A stretch of 57,104 nt of DNA from Bacteroides sp. (GCA_014801955.1 JAAVDE010000033.1:1-57104); one strand, 5' to 3'; numbered from the stretch's first letter, positions 34,084 to 43,352 are shown. The notes: a model not told the origin generated them from the sequence alone. Numbers and translations are program-made.

Positions 34084-34527
34084 TTACTGATTTATAAGTT
34101 TTTTTATTTGGTTGAGGGTCGCTTTGCCGCTCATGTAAATAATCATCAGGCGCTTTTTGCCTTTCAATCCGGAATTGAGATAGAAAAGATAGCGGTTGTC
34201 GGTTTCGCCCGGCATCGGCCCCAGGGCAAACTGCGCGTAGTAGATTTTGCCGTTGACATATGTGATTTCGCGGCTTTGGGCATTGGCGGCACATTTAACT
34301 ACGCGCGCGGCGATAGTGTCGGCGTTGCTCACCGGCCCTGTAATCACCAGGCTGCGATAGAGGCTCAGATGAGTGCCTTTCAGCGCGTCGCCGCTGATAA
34401 TGGTTTCAGTCGTAGTCCCATCGGTGCTCGCAAAGTCGGCAAAGAGCTGCCGGATGTCGGTAGCGGACTGAGCCGCCGCGGCGAGGGCAACGCATATGGC
34501 GACCAATATTATTATTAAACGTTTCAT
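34084..34527 (-). CDS. Small secreted protein, DUF6108-like
   Basis: A 147-residue protein with a clear signal peptide (cleavage about residue 20, AAAAQ). The mature part is a mixed alpha/beta domain with a conserved-looking end (KRLMIIYMSGKATLNQIKKLI). It resembles the DUF6108 group that sits beside sigma factors in Bacteroides, though I recognise this only loosely. It overlaps the anti-sigma-like gene by 4 bases and is one base from the barrel gene. Probably periplasmic. Confidence 0.65.
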   Translation of the reverse strand: MKRLIIILVAICVALAAAAQSATDIRQLFADFASTDGTTTETIISGDALKGTHLSLYRSLVITGPVSNADTIAARVVKCAANAQSREITYVNGKIYYAQFALGPMPGETDNRYLFYLNSGLKGKKRLMIIYMSGKATLNQIKKLINQ

Positions 34528-34994
34528 TGCAGAGCGGAATTAAAAAGGGTTGATAGCTGGGACGCAACGTCGGATTCAAGCGACTGCGACGCCTCGCCCA
34601 TGAGAGCCAGGTCGCTATGCATCATTTGCAACACGCGGCGGCTGTCGGTGATTTCCGTCCGGCCAACGTAGGCCACGCAGCGGTCTGCGCCGGAATCTGC
34701 GCGCTGCATCAGCGGCAAAGCCACCGCCGCGCAAGCTGCCGCCGCCACCGCTGCCGCTGCTGCGACGTGCGGCAGAGTGAATATCCGGCGGCGCCGAGCC
34801 TCATTGCGCCCTATGGCAAGATAGCCCAAAACGGCGCGTGCCTCGTCGATTTTCGCTGACCGGCACTTCGTTGCGGCCAAAGCCAGGCGCAGCTCCCGCT
34901 CCTCGGCCTCGGTTGCCTCAGCCTCAAAATAGCGGTCAATCAAAAGGTCGATTCGCCTGATGTCTGATTCGGTTGGTTTCATTAGTTTACTCAT
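34524..34994 (-). CDS. Probable anti-sigma factor, single membrane helix
   Basis: A 156-residue protein: cytoplasmic N-terminal region (about 1-85, RIDLLIDRYFEAEATEAEERELRLAL) like a short zinc-free anti-sigma domain, a single Ala-rich membrane helix (about 80-103), then a periplasmic tail of about 50 residues. The gene overlaps the sigma factor gene by 4 bases, the classic sigma/anti-sigma arrangement. The helix and position support this call; no strong family motif is seen. Confidence 0.75.
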   Translation of the reverse strand: MSKLMKPTESDIRRIDLLIDRYFEAEATEAEERELRLALAATKCRSAKIDEARAVLGYLAIGRNEARRRRIFTLPHVAAAAAVAAAACAAVALPLMQRADSGADRCVAYVGRTEITDSRRVLQMMHSDLALMGEASQSLESDVASQLSTLFNSALQ

Positions 34995-35488
34995 TTAATA
35001 GACGAGAGATATGTTTCGCGAACGCATTTGCGTGCGCGGCTCAAAATCATGCGTGCGTTAGCTTCGGTGATTCCCAGCTCATCGGCAATATCGGCGAACG
35101 CAATGCCCTGCGAGTCGCGCATCGTAAGGACCATGCGCTCGCGCTCGCTTAGCCGGCTGTCGATAATTCGTTTCACCGCATCGTAAAGCTCCGAGCGCGC
35201 ATCCTTGCCGTCGGAATCCTCGATGCACTCAGCCGTTTGGTCCAGAGGCTGCTCCGCCAGGTGGCTGTTGCGGCGCAGCGCGTCGATGCAAGTATTACGC
35301 ACCGCCACCACCGACAGCCCCTCGGCCTGCGACCGGCTCACGATTGACTCGCGCCTGGCCCACAGCTTATAGAACGCCTCCTGCAGCGCATCGTCCGCTG
35401 CACCGTCGTTGGCCAGCAGACCGCGCGCCGAAGCCAGCAGCCGGCTGCGGAGCCTGAGAAACGTCGAAGTCAGAATATCGTGATTCAT
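34991..35488 (-). CDS. ECF-type sigma factor
   Basis: A 165-residue extracytoplasmic-function sigma factor. Region 2 (about 20-85) includes DDALQEAFYKLWARRE. Region 4 (about 105-160) has the helix-turn-helix SERERMVLTMRDSQGIAFADIADELGITEANARMILSRARK. The gene heads a five-gene minus-strand operon with its anti-sigma, a secreted protein and two barrels. It presumably activates that operon and perhaps other genes upon envelope signals. No TonB/FecR-type partner is present, so it is not a SusC-linked ECF system. Confidence 0.95.
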   Translation of the reverse strand: MNHDILTSTFLRLRSRLLASARGLLANDGAADDALQEAFYKLWARRESIVSRSQAEGLSVVAVRNTCIDALRRNSHLAEQPLDQTAECIEDSDGKDARSELYDAVKRIIDSRLSERERMVLTMRDSQGIAFADIADELGITEANARMILSRARKCVRETYLSSIK

Positions 35489-35580
35489 TTAACGGAAGCC
35501 TTACACACAATATACGCCGCAAACCTCGATTTGCAACATACGCTACCGCAAATTTCCCAAAAATCCCCCAATCCACCAAA

Positions 35581-35619
35581 AAAAATCAGCGCGGACCATT
35601 CAGGCCCGCGCTGATTTTT
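35581..35619 (-). terminator. Terminator after the acyl-CoA ligase gene
   Basis: ATCAGCGCGG (35585-35594) pairs with CCGCGCTGAT (35606-35615), and on the minus strand the stem is followed by a run of eight Ts. It ends transcripts from the ligase gene before the sigma operon. On the plus strand five Ts follow, so it may work both ways. Confidence 0.85.
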
Positions 35620-35660
35620 GCCGTATAGGATACTTATTTATATATATTAGGAGGAGGGGG

Positions 35661-37316
35661 TTAGTGGTAGAGGAAGCGTTTGATGGAGCGCTTGGGGGTT
35701 TTTTCGAATTCTTGGTCGCGGAGTTCAACGGAGCGGAGTTTGCTGTAGGAGGGGAGCTGGTCGTTGATTTTGGCGAGGTTGGCGGTCATGAGTTTTTGGA
35801 GGGCGTCGGTGTCGAGTCCGGCGGCTTGGGTGGCGTCGAGGTCGGGGTGGATGAGGGCCACGAGCCGGCCTTCGCGGTCAACGACGAGCGATTCGGCAAC
35901 GTAGGGGAGGTTGTTGAGCCGGTGTTCGATTTCTTCGGGGTAGATGTTTTGGCCGGAGGGACCGAGTATCATGCTTTTGTCGCGGCCTTTGATGGTTATG
36001 AAGCCGTCGGGGTCTACGGTTACTATGTCTCCGGTGTTCATCCAGCCGTCGGGGTCGATGGCGTCTTTGGTGGCTTCGGGGTTGTGGAAGTAGCCTTTCA
36101 TGACGTTGGCGCCGCGGACTTTCAGCAGGCCGGGAATGGTGGCGGGGTCGGGCGATTCGACTTTGAGTTCCATGCGGTCAACGAGGCGACCGCAGCTGCC
36201 GGGGCGGCGTTGGTCCCAGGGGGCGTAGGCAATCAGGGGGCCACATTCGGTCATTCCGTAGCCAACGGTTACGGGGAATTTTATGCGGCGCAGAAAGGTT
36301 TCAACGTCTTTGTTGAGCCCGGCGCCGCCAACGATGATTTGCTGCACGGCGCCGCCGAAGGTGTCGATCAGGCGCCGGCGGATGGTTGCGAGCACTTTGC
36401 CTTTGACGATGGGGAGGCGGAGCAGGAGCTTCATTTTGGGGGTTTCGAGCTGGGGGAAGATTTTCGTAGTAACGATTTTTTCCAGAATCAGCGGAACGGT
36501 TACGATCAGCTTGGGGTGGACTTCGGCGAAGGCGCCGAGAATGATTTTCGGCGCAGGGGTGCGGGTAATGAAGCGGGTGTAGCAGCCTTTGACGAAGGGG
36601 TGGAGCATTTCAACGGTGAAGCCAAACATGTGGGCCAGCGGAAGCATGGCCACCATGCCGTCGCCGGGGCGCAGGAAGTCGAGGCCGTCGATGGAGTATT
36701 GGATGTTGCTCCAGAGGTTGCCGTAGGTTAGAATAACGCCTTTGGGGTGGCCGGTTGAGCCGGAGGTGTAGTTGATGAGGGCGGGTTCGGCCGGGGGTTC
36801 GGGGGCGTAGCTGATGTTGTCGGGCGCGAAGCCGTCGGGGAAGCGTTGGGCAAGGAGTTCGTCGATTCGCCGGGCGTCGTCGTCGAGTTTTTTATGGCGG
36901 GAGAAGTAGAGGGAGTAGTCGGCGAGCGAAACGACGGCTTCGATATGGGGAATCTCGCGGTTTGAGAGGGATTTCCAGATGCCTTCATCGGCAAAGAGCA
37001 GGCGCGATTCGGCGTGGCCGACCAGTTCGCGGATGCTTTCGGGCTTGAAGTCGCGGAGAATAGGCACGCAAACGGCGCCGAAGGTCAGCGCGGCCAGGGC
37101 GCCGATGGCCCAGCGGGCACTGTTGTGGCCACAGAATGCAATTTTGTCGCCGCGGCGCAGGCCGGCCTGTTCAAACAGCAGGTGGAGGCGGGCAATGGTT
37201 TCGGCGACTTGGCCATAGGTGAACGAATCGCCACCGAAGTCGGCCAGGGCAGGGCGTTCCCAGTTGTTGCGCATGGATTGCGCGATGTATGGCAAAAGTT
37301 CTTTTTGTGGTTGCAT
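35661..37316 (-). CDS. Long-chain fatty-acid-CoA ligase (AMP-binding)
   Basis: A 551-residue ANL-superfamily enzyme that activates a fatty acid as acyl-AMP and then acyl-CoA. The P-loop NYTSGSTGHPKGVIL is near residue 180. GYGMTECGPL and DGWMNTGDIVTVDPDGFI (A8 hinge) follow, and a catalytic Lys is in RSIKRF at the C-terminus. The overall form (short, with IKGRDKSMILGPSGQNIYPEEIE) is the FadD15/AAS-like type. It is transcribed alone, divergent from porQ. Substrate length is not predictable. Confidence 0.92.
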   Translation of the reverse strand: MQPQKELLPYIAQSMRNNWERPALADFGGDSFTYGQVAETIARLHLLFEQAGLRRGDKIAFCGHNSARWAIGALAALTFGAVCVPILRDFKPESIRELVGHAESRLLFADEGIWKSLSNREIPHIEAVVSLADYSLYFSRHKKLDDDARRIDELLAQRFPDGFAPDNISYAPEPPAEPALINYTSGSTGHPKGVILTYGNLWSNIQYSIDGLDFLRPGDGMVAMLPLAHMFGFTVEMLHPFVKGCYTRFITRTPAPKIILGAFAEVHPKLIVTVPLILEKIVTTKIFPQLETPKMKLLLRLPIVKGKVLATIRRRLIDTFGGAVQQIIVGGAGLNKDVETFLRRIKFPVTVGYGMTECGPLIAYAPWDQRRPGSCGRLVDRMELKVESPDPATIPGLLKVRGANVMKGYFHNPEATKDAIDPDGWMNTGDIVTVDPDGFITIKGRDKSMILGPSGQNIYPEEIEHRLNNLPYVAESLVVDREGRLVALIHPDLDATQAAGLDTDALQKLMTANLAKINDQLPSYSKLRSVELRDQEFEKTPKRSIKRFLYH

Positions 37317-37435
37317 AATTCTGTTAGCGATGAATTGTTGTTATTTTTCAAATGTTATAACACCCTTGCGCGCCAAAAAGTTCTTGCGGGCTCCGTCCCG
37401 GGCAATAAAAGGCGGGCGGGTTGCGTTAGTAGAGT

Positions 37436-38455
37436 GTGAACAGTAGAAAATACAGAATTTTTTTGTTGCTGCTGGCCATGACGGCGGCTGTTGGTCTTCG
37501 GGCGCAAATCGGAGGCAAGTCGGCCTATAACTTTATGGACATCAGCGGCTCGACGCGTATTTACGGCCTCGGCGGGGTTAATATCTCGACCGTTGACGGC
37601 GACGACGTTATGACAACCGACCAGAACCCGGCGCTGCTGGGGCCGGAAATGTCGCGCAACGTTGGCGTTGGCTACATGCGCTATGTTGGCGGCTCGAATT
37701 TCGCGTCGGCCAAATTCGCGTCGGCTGCGGGCGAAAACGGCGCCTGGAGCGTCGGCATCCATTATTTCGGCTACGGCTCGATTAAGACCGCGCTGCCCGA
37801 CGGCACCATTACCGGCACCGCCTCGCCGAGCGATCTGGCCTTTTCCGGCACTTATGCCCATAATATCGGCGAATATTGGCGCGGCGGCATTTCCCTGCGC
37901 TTCCTTTATAGCAACTATGCCGGATATAGCGCGCTGGCTATTGCGACCGACCTGGGCGTCAACTATTTCAATCCCGACTATGATTCGTCGCTGTCGCTGA
38001 CAATCAGCAATCTCGGCGGCCAGGTCAAGAAGTTTAACGACGTTTCCGACCGCATGCCGATCGACGTTCGCCTGGGCTGGACAAAGGCCCTGGGAACCTC
38101 GCCAATCTATCTTAACATAACGGCCTGGAACCTCACCAAGTGGCATTTGCCATATTGGAAACACACAACGACCGACACCGGCTCGGAAAAGGTCGACAAC
38201 TTCGGCAATAACCTTTTCCGTCACCTGATTTTCGGCCTGGAATGGAAGCCGACAGACCGTTTTTATCTCGACCTGGCGTATAACCACAAGATGCGCACCG
38301 ACATGGCCACCTATCACCGCAACTTCTTTTCCGGCTTTTCAATCGGCGCGGGCCTGAAGGTCAGGGCTTTCGGCGTTGGCATCGCCTTTGCGCAGCCCCA
38401 CAAGAGCGCCGCAACATTCATGCTTAACATAACCACTAACCTCTATGAGTTCTAA
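37436..38455 (+). CDS. porQ: Type IX secretion protein PorQ
   Basis: A 339-residue outer-membrane protein of the PorQ family. It begins with GTG at 37436 because a stop (TAG, 37430-37432) lies two codons upstream and the signal peptide (ending VGLRAQ) would be broken by later starts. Strand-rich segments (RIYGLGGVNISTVDGDDVM, SVGIHYFGYGSI, FIFGLEWKPTDRFYLDLAY-like) suit a barrel. In Porphyromonas porQ is needed for type IX secretion, and the porQ-cmk-ispH order here is the same. A candidate cargo lies at 47386-49485. Whether the whole machine exists in this organism is unknown. Confidence 0.88.
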   Translation: MNSRKYRIFLLLLAMTAAVGLRAQIGGKSAYNFMDISGSTRIYGLGGVNISTVDGDDVMTTDQNPALLGPEMSRNVGVGYMRYVGGSNFASAKFASAAGENGAWSVGIHYFGYGSIKTALPDGTITGTASPSDLAFSGTYAHNIGEYWRGGISLRFLYSNYAGYSALAIATDLGVNYFNPDYDSSLSLTISNLGGQVKKFNDVSDRMPIDVRLGWTKALGTSPIYLNITAWNLTKWHLPYWKHTTTDTGSEKVDNFGNNLFRHLIFGLEWKPTDRFYLDLAYNHKMRTDMATYHRNFFSGFSIGAGLKVRAFGVGIAFAQPHKSAATFMLNITTNLYEF

Positions 38456-39149
38456 ATCGCTGAAACCTATAATTATAGCTATCGACGGTTATTCTTCGAC
38501 CGGCAAAAGCACAATGGCCAAGGCCTTGGCCCTGAAGATTGGCTACCGCTATGTTGACACCGGCGCGATGTATCGCGCAGTGACCCTGCTGGCTATGAGC
38601 CTGGGGCTCATCGACTCCGACGGTCGGGTCAACGAGCCGAAGCTGATTGAGGCGCTCCCCGGCGCAACAATCGATTTTGCGGTGACTTCCGCCGGCCAGC
38701 GCACGCTGCTCAACGGCAACGACGTTGAGGACCGCATCCGAACCATGGAGGTCAGCGCCAACGTAAGCACTATCGCCGCCATCGCCGCAGTTCGCCGCGA
38801 CCTGGTTGAGCGTCAGCGAGTTTATGGCGAGCAGAAGGGCATTGTTATGGATGGCCGCGACATCGGCACTACGGTTTTCCCTAACGCCGAGCTGAAAATC
38901 TTTGTGAGCGCTCCGGCCCGGGTGCGCGCCGAACGTCGCTTCAAGGAGCTGACCGCCAAAGGCGAGCAAACCACCTTCGACGAAGTTCTGGCCAACGTTG
39001 AACACCGCGACCATATCGACACTACCCGCGCCGAAAGCCCGCTGCGCCGCGCTGCCGACGCCATTGACCTCGATAACTCAAACATGACGATTGATGAGCA
39101 GAACGCCTGGCTCATTGAACAATATGAGAAAGCCGCAAGTAGAGATTGA
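38445..39149 (+). CDS. cmk: Cytidylate kinase
   Basis: A 234-residue kinase phosphorylating CMP and dCMP. The P-loop is IAIDGYSSTGKSTMAK (residues about 11-26), followed by RYVDTGAMYRAVTLLAM, the CMP-binding MDGRDIGTTVFPNAELK and the lid RAERRFKEL. It starts 11 bases inside porQ and its end overlaps ispH by 26 bases. Length is normal for Bacteroidota. Confidence 0.97.
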   Translation: MSSKSLKPIIIAIDGYSSTGKSTMAKALALKIGYRYVDTGAMYRAVTLLAMSLGLIDSDGRVNEPKLIEALPGATIDFAVTSAGQRTLLNGNDVEDRIRTMEVSANVSTIAAIAAVRRDLVERQRVYGEQKGIVMDGRDIGTTVFPNAELKIFVSAPARVRAERRFKELTAKGEQTTFDEVLANVEHRDHIDTTRAESPLRRAADAIDLDNSNMTIDEQNAWLIEQYEKAASRD

Positions 39150-39990
39150 CGCCGACAGCGGCTTCTGTTTCGGCGTTACGCGCGCGATTTCTATGGCCGA
39201 GGATGAGCTGCGCGGCTCCGGCAAGCTCTATTGCCTGGGCGACATTGTTCATAACTCCGACGAAGTTGAGCGCCTGCGCCGCCTCGGCCTGGAAACCATT
39301 TCCCACGAGCAGATGGCCGAGCTGCGCAACGTTAAGGTTCTTTTGCGCGCCCACGGCGAACCGCCGTCGACCTACGAGGTTGCCCGCCGCAACGGCATCG
39401 AGATAATCGATGCGACCTGCCCGGTTGTGCTCCGTCTTCAGCAGCGCATCAAGGCCGCCTACGATGCTCCCGGCCAGCCCCAGATCGTTATCTACGGCAA
39501 GCACGGCCACGCCGAAGTCAACGGACTGCTGGGCCAGACCGACGGCAATGCGCGCGTTGTTGAAACTCCGGCCGACCTCGACGCCGTTGACCCCTCGCGC
39601 CCGACGCTGCTCTACTCCCAGACGACCAAGAGCCTCGACGGCCTGCGCCAGATCAGCGACCACCTGGCCCGGAAAATGAATCCCGGAGTGGAGTTCAGCT
39701 CGTTCGACACGATTTGTCGCTCCGTTGCCAACCGCGTCGACAAGCTGCGCGAGTTCGCCCGCGCCCACGACGTCATTGTTTTCGTTGCGGGCCGCAAGAG
39801 CTCCAACGGTCACTTCCTCTATGAGCGCTGCCGCAGCGAGAACCCCCGAACCATTTTCATTTCCTCTGCCGCGGAGCTGGACCCCGCGCTCCTCGAAGGA
39901 GCCGCGAGTATCGGCATCTGCGGCGCAACGTCAACCCCGCGCTGGCTCATGGAGCAGGTGCGCGACATCATTAATGAATCTTATGCGTAA
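39124..39990 (+). CDS. ispH: 4-hydroxy-3-methylbut-2-enyl diphosphate reductase
   Basis: The last MEP-pathway enzyme, an iron-sulfur protein giving IPP and DMAPP. The start at 39124 (MRKPQVEIDADSGFCFGVTRA) yields 288 residues; an ATG at 39091 would add eleven unrelated residues inside cmk. Cluster cysteines lie in GFCFGV, DATCPVV and ICGATSTP. RAHGEPP and GKHGHAEVNGLLG hold substrate-binding His residues. With ispG at 12.2 kb, both iron-sulfur steps of the pathway are in this window. Confidence 0.96.
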   Translation: MRKPQVEIDADSGFCFGVTRAISMAEDELRGSGKLYCLGDIVHNSDEVERLRRLGLETISHEQMAELRNVKVLLRAHGEPPSTYEVARRNGIEIIDATCPVVLRLQQRIKAAYDAPGQPQIVIYGKHGHAEVNGLLGQTDGNARVVETPADLDAVDPSRPTLLYSQTTKSLDGLRQISDHLARKMNPGVEFSSFDTICRSVANRVDKLREFARAHDVIVFVAGRKSSNGHFLYERCRSENPRTIFISSAAELDPALLEGAASIGICGATSTPRWLMEQVRDIINESYA

Positions 39991-40282
39991 ACTTCTCTCC
40001 CTGATAGTTACGGCTCTGGCACTGGGCGCCTGTTCCAACGGCGGGTCGGAGCTACCCGAAATTCCGCGCGACGCCCAAGAGCAGGGCCGCGCCGACGCGC
40101 AGGCTTTCTGCGACGCGAACTACACGACCGAGCGCGACATCCACGCCGCCCTCCTGGCCGTTAAGTCGCGCGAATGGCAGCTGCGCCAAAACGGCGACTC
40201 CCTCGCCGCCAACGCCTATATCAACGCCTTCCGCGCTCAGCTGTCGGAATCGGACAAGGCAATGGCATCGCGTGTGTTATAA
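39974..40282 (+). CDS. Small lipoprotein of unknown function
   Basis: A 102-residue lipoprotein starting at 39974, or at 39983 with nearly the same signal peptide. The lipobox LGAC ends the signal (MRKLLSLIVTALALGAC). The mature part is about 80 residues, acidic and probably helical (AQEQGRADAQAFCDANYTTERD), with one extra Cys. It overlaps ispH by 17 bases and precedes mutS2 by 13, so it is co-transcribed. I recognise no family. Confidence 0.7.
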   Translation: MNLMRKLLSLIVTALALGACSNGGSELPEIPRDAQEQGRADAQAFCDANYTTERDIHAALLAVKSREWQLRQNGDSLAANAYINAFRAQLSESDKAMASRVL

Positions 40283-40295
40283 GACATTTTGCTGA

Positions 40296-42725
40296 ATGGT
40301 ATATCCCGAATCTTTTGAACAAAAAATTGGGTTTGGCGCGGTGCGCGCGGCGGTTGCCGAGCGCTGCCTGACCGCCCCCGGCCGCGAGTTTGCCGCCGAG
40401 GCCATTGCTTTTTCGAGCGATTTCGGCGCCGTGAGGTCCTCTCTGGAGGCCACCGCCGAGATGCTCACGATTATTACCTCCGGCGCCGACGACCTGCCGC
40501 TGGGGCGCGTGGGCGACATTCGCCGCGCCCTGCTGGCGGTGCGCATCGACGGCACTTTCCTGGCCGTTGACGACCTTGCCGCTACCCGCAACGCGCTCAA
40601 TGCCTTCGGCACCATAGCGGCGTTTTTCGCCGACGGCGAGCGCGCCGCCCTCTATCCGCGCCTGGCAGCCGTTGCGTCGACCCTGGGCGGATTTCCCGAG
40701 CTGGTCAGGATGATTGACCGCGTGGTCGACCGCTATGGCAACGTGCTCGATTCCGCCTCGCCCGAGCTGGCCGACATTCGCCGCGAGCTTTCGCGTGCGC
40801 AGGGCTCGATTGCCGCCGCCATGCGCCGCGTCATGGCTCAGGCCGTGGCCCAGGGCTATGTCGAAGCCGACGCAACGCCTTCGGTGCGCGACGGCCGCAT
40901 GGTCCTGCCCGTTTCGCCGATGTATAAGCGCAAAATCTCCGGCATTGTTCACGACGAGTCCGCCTCGGGCAAGACCCTCTTTATCGAGCCGGCCGAGGTT
41001 GTGCAGACCAATAACCGGCTGCGCGAGCTCCAAATCGACGAACGCCGCGAAATTGCCCGCATAATGATGGCGCTGACCGCCGAGTTGCGCCCGTTCATTC
41101 CGTCGATTCTCGACTCCTGCGTCGTTGCCGCCGAGCTCGATTTCATCCACGCCAAGGCGCTCTATGCGCGCGATATCGACGCCCGGCTGCCCCACCTTTC
41201 GCCGAAGCCGGAAATCGAGTGGTATCATGCGTGCCACCCCGGCCTGCTCCAGTCGCTGCGCGCCCAGGGCAAGGAAATCGTGCCGCTCGACATTCATCTG
41301 ACCCCCGAACGCCGGCTGCTGATAGTTTCCGGCCCGAATGCCGGCGGTAAGTCGGTTACGCTCAAAACCGTCGGCATCGTACAATACATGACCCAGTGCG
41401 GCCTGCTCCCGCCGCTCTACGAGAACTCCCACTTAGGGCTGTTTGACAGCATTTTCGTTGACATAGGCGACGACCAAAGTATTGAGAACGACCTGTCGAC
41501 ATACTCGTCGCACCTGACCCACATGAAGCACTTCATGGCCAACGGCTCGGCATCGACCCTCGTGCTCATCGACGAGTTCGGAACCGGCACAGAGCCGCTC
41601 ATCGGCGGCGCCATCGCTCAGGCGATTTTGGCGCGCTTTGCCTCGCTCGGCCTTTGGGGCGTCATAACGACCCACTACCAGAACCTCAAGCAGCTGGCCG
41701 AGGAAACTCCCGGGCTGGTCAACGGCTCGATGCTCTATGATCGCCAGCGCATGGAGCCGATGTTTAAGCTCGTTGTAGGCACTGCCGGCTCGTCGTTTGC
41801 CATCGAAATCGCCCGCAAAATCGGTTTGCCGGCCGATATTGTTGATCAGGCAAAGGAAATCGTAGGCACCGACTACGTCAATATCGACAAGTATCTGCTC
41901 GACATTGCCCGCGACCGACGCTACTGGGAAAACAAGCGCCTGGCAATCCGCCAGAAAGAAAAGAAAATCGAGTCGGTGCTGGCCGACTATGAAGCGCAGG
42001 CCAATGACCTCCGCTCCCACCGCCGCGAAATCCTGGCCGACGCCAAGGAGCAGGCCCGCCGCATTGTTGAGGGCTCCAACGCGGCGATTGAGCGCACAAT
42101 CCACGAAATCCGCCGCGCCCAGGCCGACCGCGACGAAACGCGCCGCCTGCGCGCCGACCTGCGCGCCGAGCAGCAGAGCGTTCAGAACGCCGAGCCCGAG
42201 CATCCGCTGCTGGCCAAGGCTCCCAAGCCGAAAAAGGCGCCGAAGCCAAAGGTCGCCGAGCCCCAGAAGCCGATCGCCGTCGGCGACTACGTTAAGCTCG
42301 AGGGCCAGGAAACGCCCGGTCAGGTGCTTGACATTCAGGGCAAGAATGCGACCGTCAGCTTCGGCATGTTGAGAACGACCGTCAAGCTCTCGCGCCTGCG
42401 CCCGACCATTCAGCGCCCGCGCGTTGACGCGCCGACGCAGGTTGCCCTCGCAACTGCCGACCAGCACCATTCGCGCCGCCTCGATTTCAAGCAGGAAATA
42501 GACGTGCGCGGCATGAGGGCCGACGAGGCGCTGCAGGCCGTTACCTATTTCATCGACGACGCCATTCGCTTTTCGGCCGGTCGCGTGCGTATTCTCCACG
42601 GAACCGGCACCGGGGCTCTGCGTCAGGCAATCCGCGGCTACCTGTCGACCGTGGCCGGCATCGCGTCGTTTGCCGACGAGGACGTGCGCCTGGGCGGCGC
42701 CGGCATAACGGTTGTTAATCTCTGA
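40296..42725 (+). CDS. mutS2: MutS2 endonuclease/ribosome-rescue ATPase
   Basis: An 809-residue MutS2. The core and lever region (about 1-300) precedes the MutS ATPase (Walker A SGPNAGGKSVTLKT at about 345; Walker B TLVLIDEFGTGTEP). A coiled-coil/KOW-like linker (about 520-700) follows. The C-terminal Smr nuclease domain (about 730-809) has LDFKQEIDVRGMRADEAL and RVRILHGTGTGALRQAIRGYL. The mismatch-recognition domain of MutS is absent. MutS2 suppresses recombination in some bacteria and splits collided ribosomes in B. subtilis; which applies here is unknown. Confidence 0.96.
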   Translation: MVYPESFEQKIGFGAVRAAVAERCLTAPGREFAAEAIAFSSDFGAVRSSLEATAEMLTIITSGADDLPLGRVGDIRRALLAVRIDGTFLAVDDLAATRNALNAFGTIAAFFADGERAALYPRLAAVASTLGGFPELVRMIDRVVDRYGNVLDSASPELADIRRELSRAQGSIAAAMRRVMAQAVAQGYVEADATPSVRDGRMVLPVSPMYKRKISGIVHDESASGKTLFIEPAEVVQTNNRLRELQIDERREIARIMMALTAELRPFIPSILDSCVVAAELDFIHAKALYARDIDARLPHLSPKPEIEWYHACHPGLLQSLRAQGKEIVPLDIHLTPERRLLIVSGPNAGGKSVTLKTVGIVQYMTQCGLLPPLYENSHLGLFDSIFVDIGDDQSIENDLSTYSSHLTHMKHFMANGSASTLVLIDEFGTGTEPLIGGAIAQAILARFASLGLWGVITTHYQNLKQLAEETPGLVNGSMLYDRQRMEPMFKLVVGTAGSSFAIEIARKIGLPADIVDQAKEIVGTDYVNIDKYLLDIARDRRYWENKRLAIRQKEKKIESVLADYEAQANDLRSHRREILADAKEQARRIVEGSNAAIERTIHEIRRAQADRDETRRLRADLRAEQQSVQNAEPEHPLLAKAPKPKKAPKPKVAEPQKPIAVGDYVKLEGQETPGQVLDIQGKNATVSFGMLRTTVKLSRLRPTIQRPRVDAPTQVALATADQHHSRRLDFKQEIDVRGMRADEALQAVTYFIDDAIRFSAGRVRILHGTGTGALRQAIRGYLSTVAGIASFADEDVRLGGAGITVVNL

Positions 42726-42757
42726 AATATCACCAAGCGATAAAAATAACACTGACT

Positions 42758-43297
42758 ATGATTGACGAAATACTCAAGTTCAACGCCGAATTTGTTGAAA
42801 ACAAAGGATATGAGAAGTTTCAGACATCGAAGTATCCCGACAAGAAGATTGCCATCGTTACCTGCATGGATACGCGCCTCGTTGAGCTGCTTCCGGCGGC
42901 ACTCGGCATCAAGAATGGCGACGTTAAGATGATCAAGAATGCGGGCGGCACGATTACCAACCCCTTTGACTCTACTTTGCGTTCGCTGCTGGTCGCCGTC
43001 TATGAGCTTGGCGTCAACGAGATTATGGTTATCGGCCACACGGGTTGCGGCGTTCAGGGCATGAACGCCGATGAAATGCTCGAGCTGATGCGTTCGCGCG
43101 GCATCGATGATGAGCACATTTCGCTTATGCGCCATTGCGGCATTGATCTCGACAGCTGGCTCCACGGCTTCACCGACACTGAGGATGCCGTCAACGAAAC
43201 CGTAGACCTCATCCGCAACCATCCGCTGATGGCCCGCGACGTCCGCGTCGGCGGCTACATCATGGACTCCGTCACCGGCAAGCTGCAGCCGGTCTGA
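42758..43297 (+). CDS. Beta-class carbonic anhydrase
   Basis: A 179-residue zinc enzyme interconverting CO2 and bicarbonate. Zinc ligands are Cys in TCMDTRLVE, then His and Cys in IGHTGCGVQ; the catalytic Asp-Arg dyad is in MDTR. NAGGTI is also conserved. Its size and motifs match the short YtiB/Rv1284-like group. It follows mutS2 by 32 bases and precedes the repeat patch. Confidence 0.95.
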   Translation: MIDEILKFNAEFVENKGYEKFQTSKYPDKKIAIVTCMDTRLVELLPAALGIKNGDVKMIKNAGGTITNPFDSTLRSLLVAVYELGVNEIMVIGHTGCGVQGMNADEMLELMRSRGIDDEHISLMRHCGIDLDSWLHGFTDTEDAVNETVDLIRNHPLMARDVRVGGYIMDSVTGKLQPV

Positions 43298-43352
43298 GGG
43301 AGGGGCAAATTAGTCTTATAGGTCTTATTAGACTAATTAGTCCAATTAGTGG

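Noticed and set aside
35664-36731. A 355-codon plus-strand frame opposite the acyl-CoA ligase gene
   Set aside because: Gly/Val/Glu-rich low-complexity translation typical of an antisense frame to a high-GC gene; the ligase on the other strand has full catalytic motifs.
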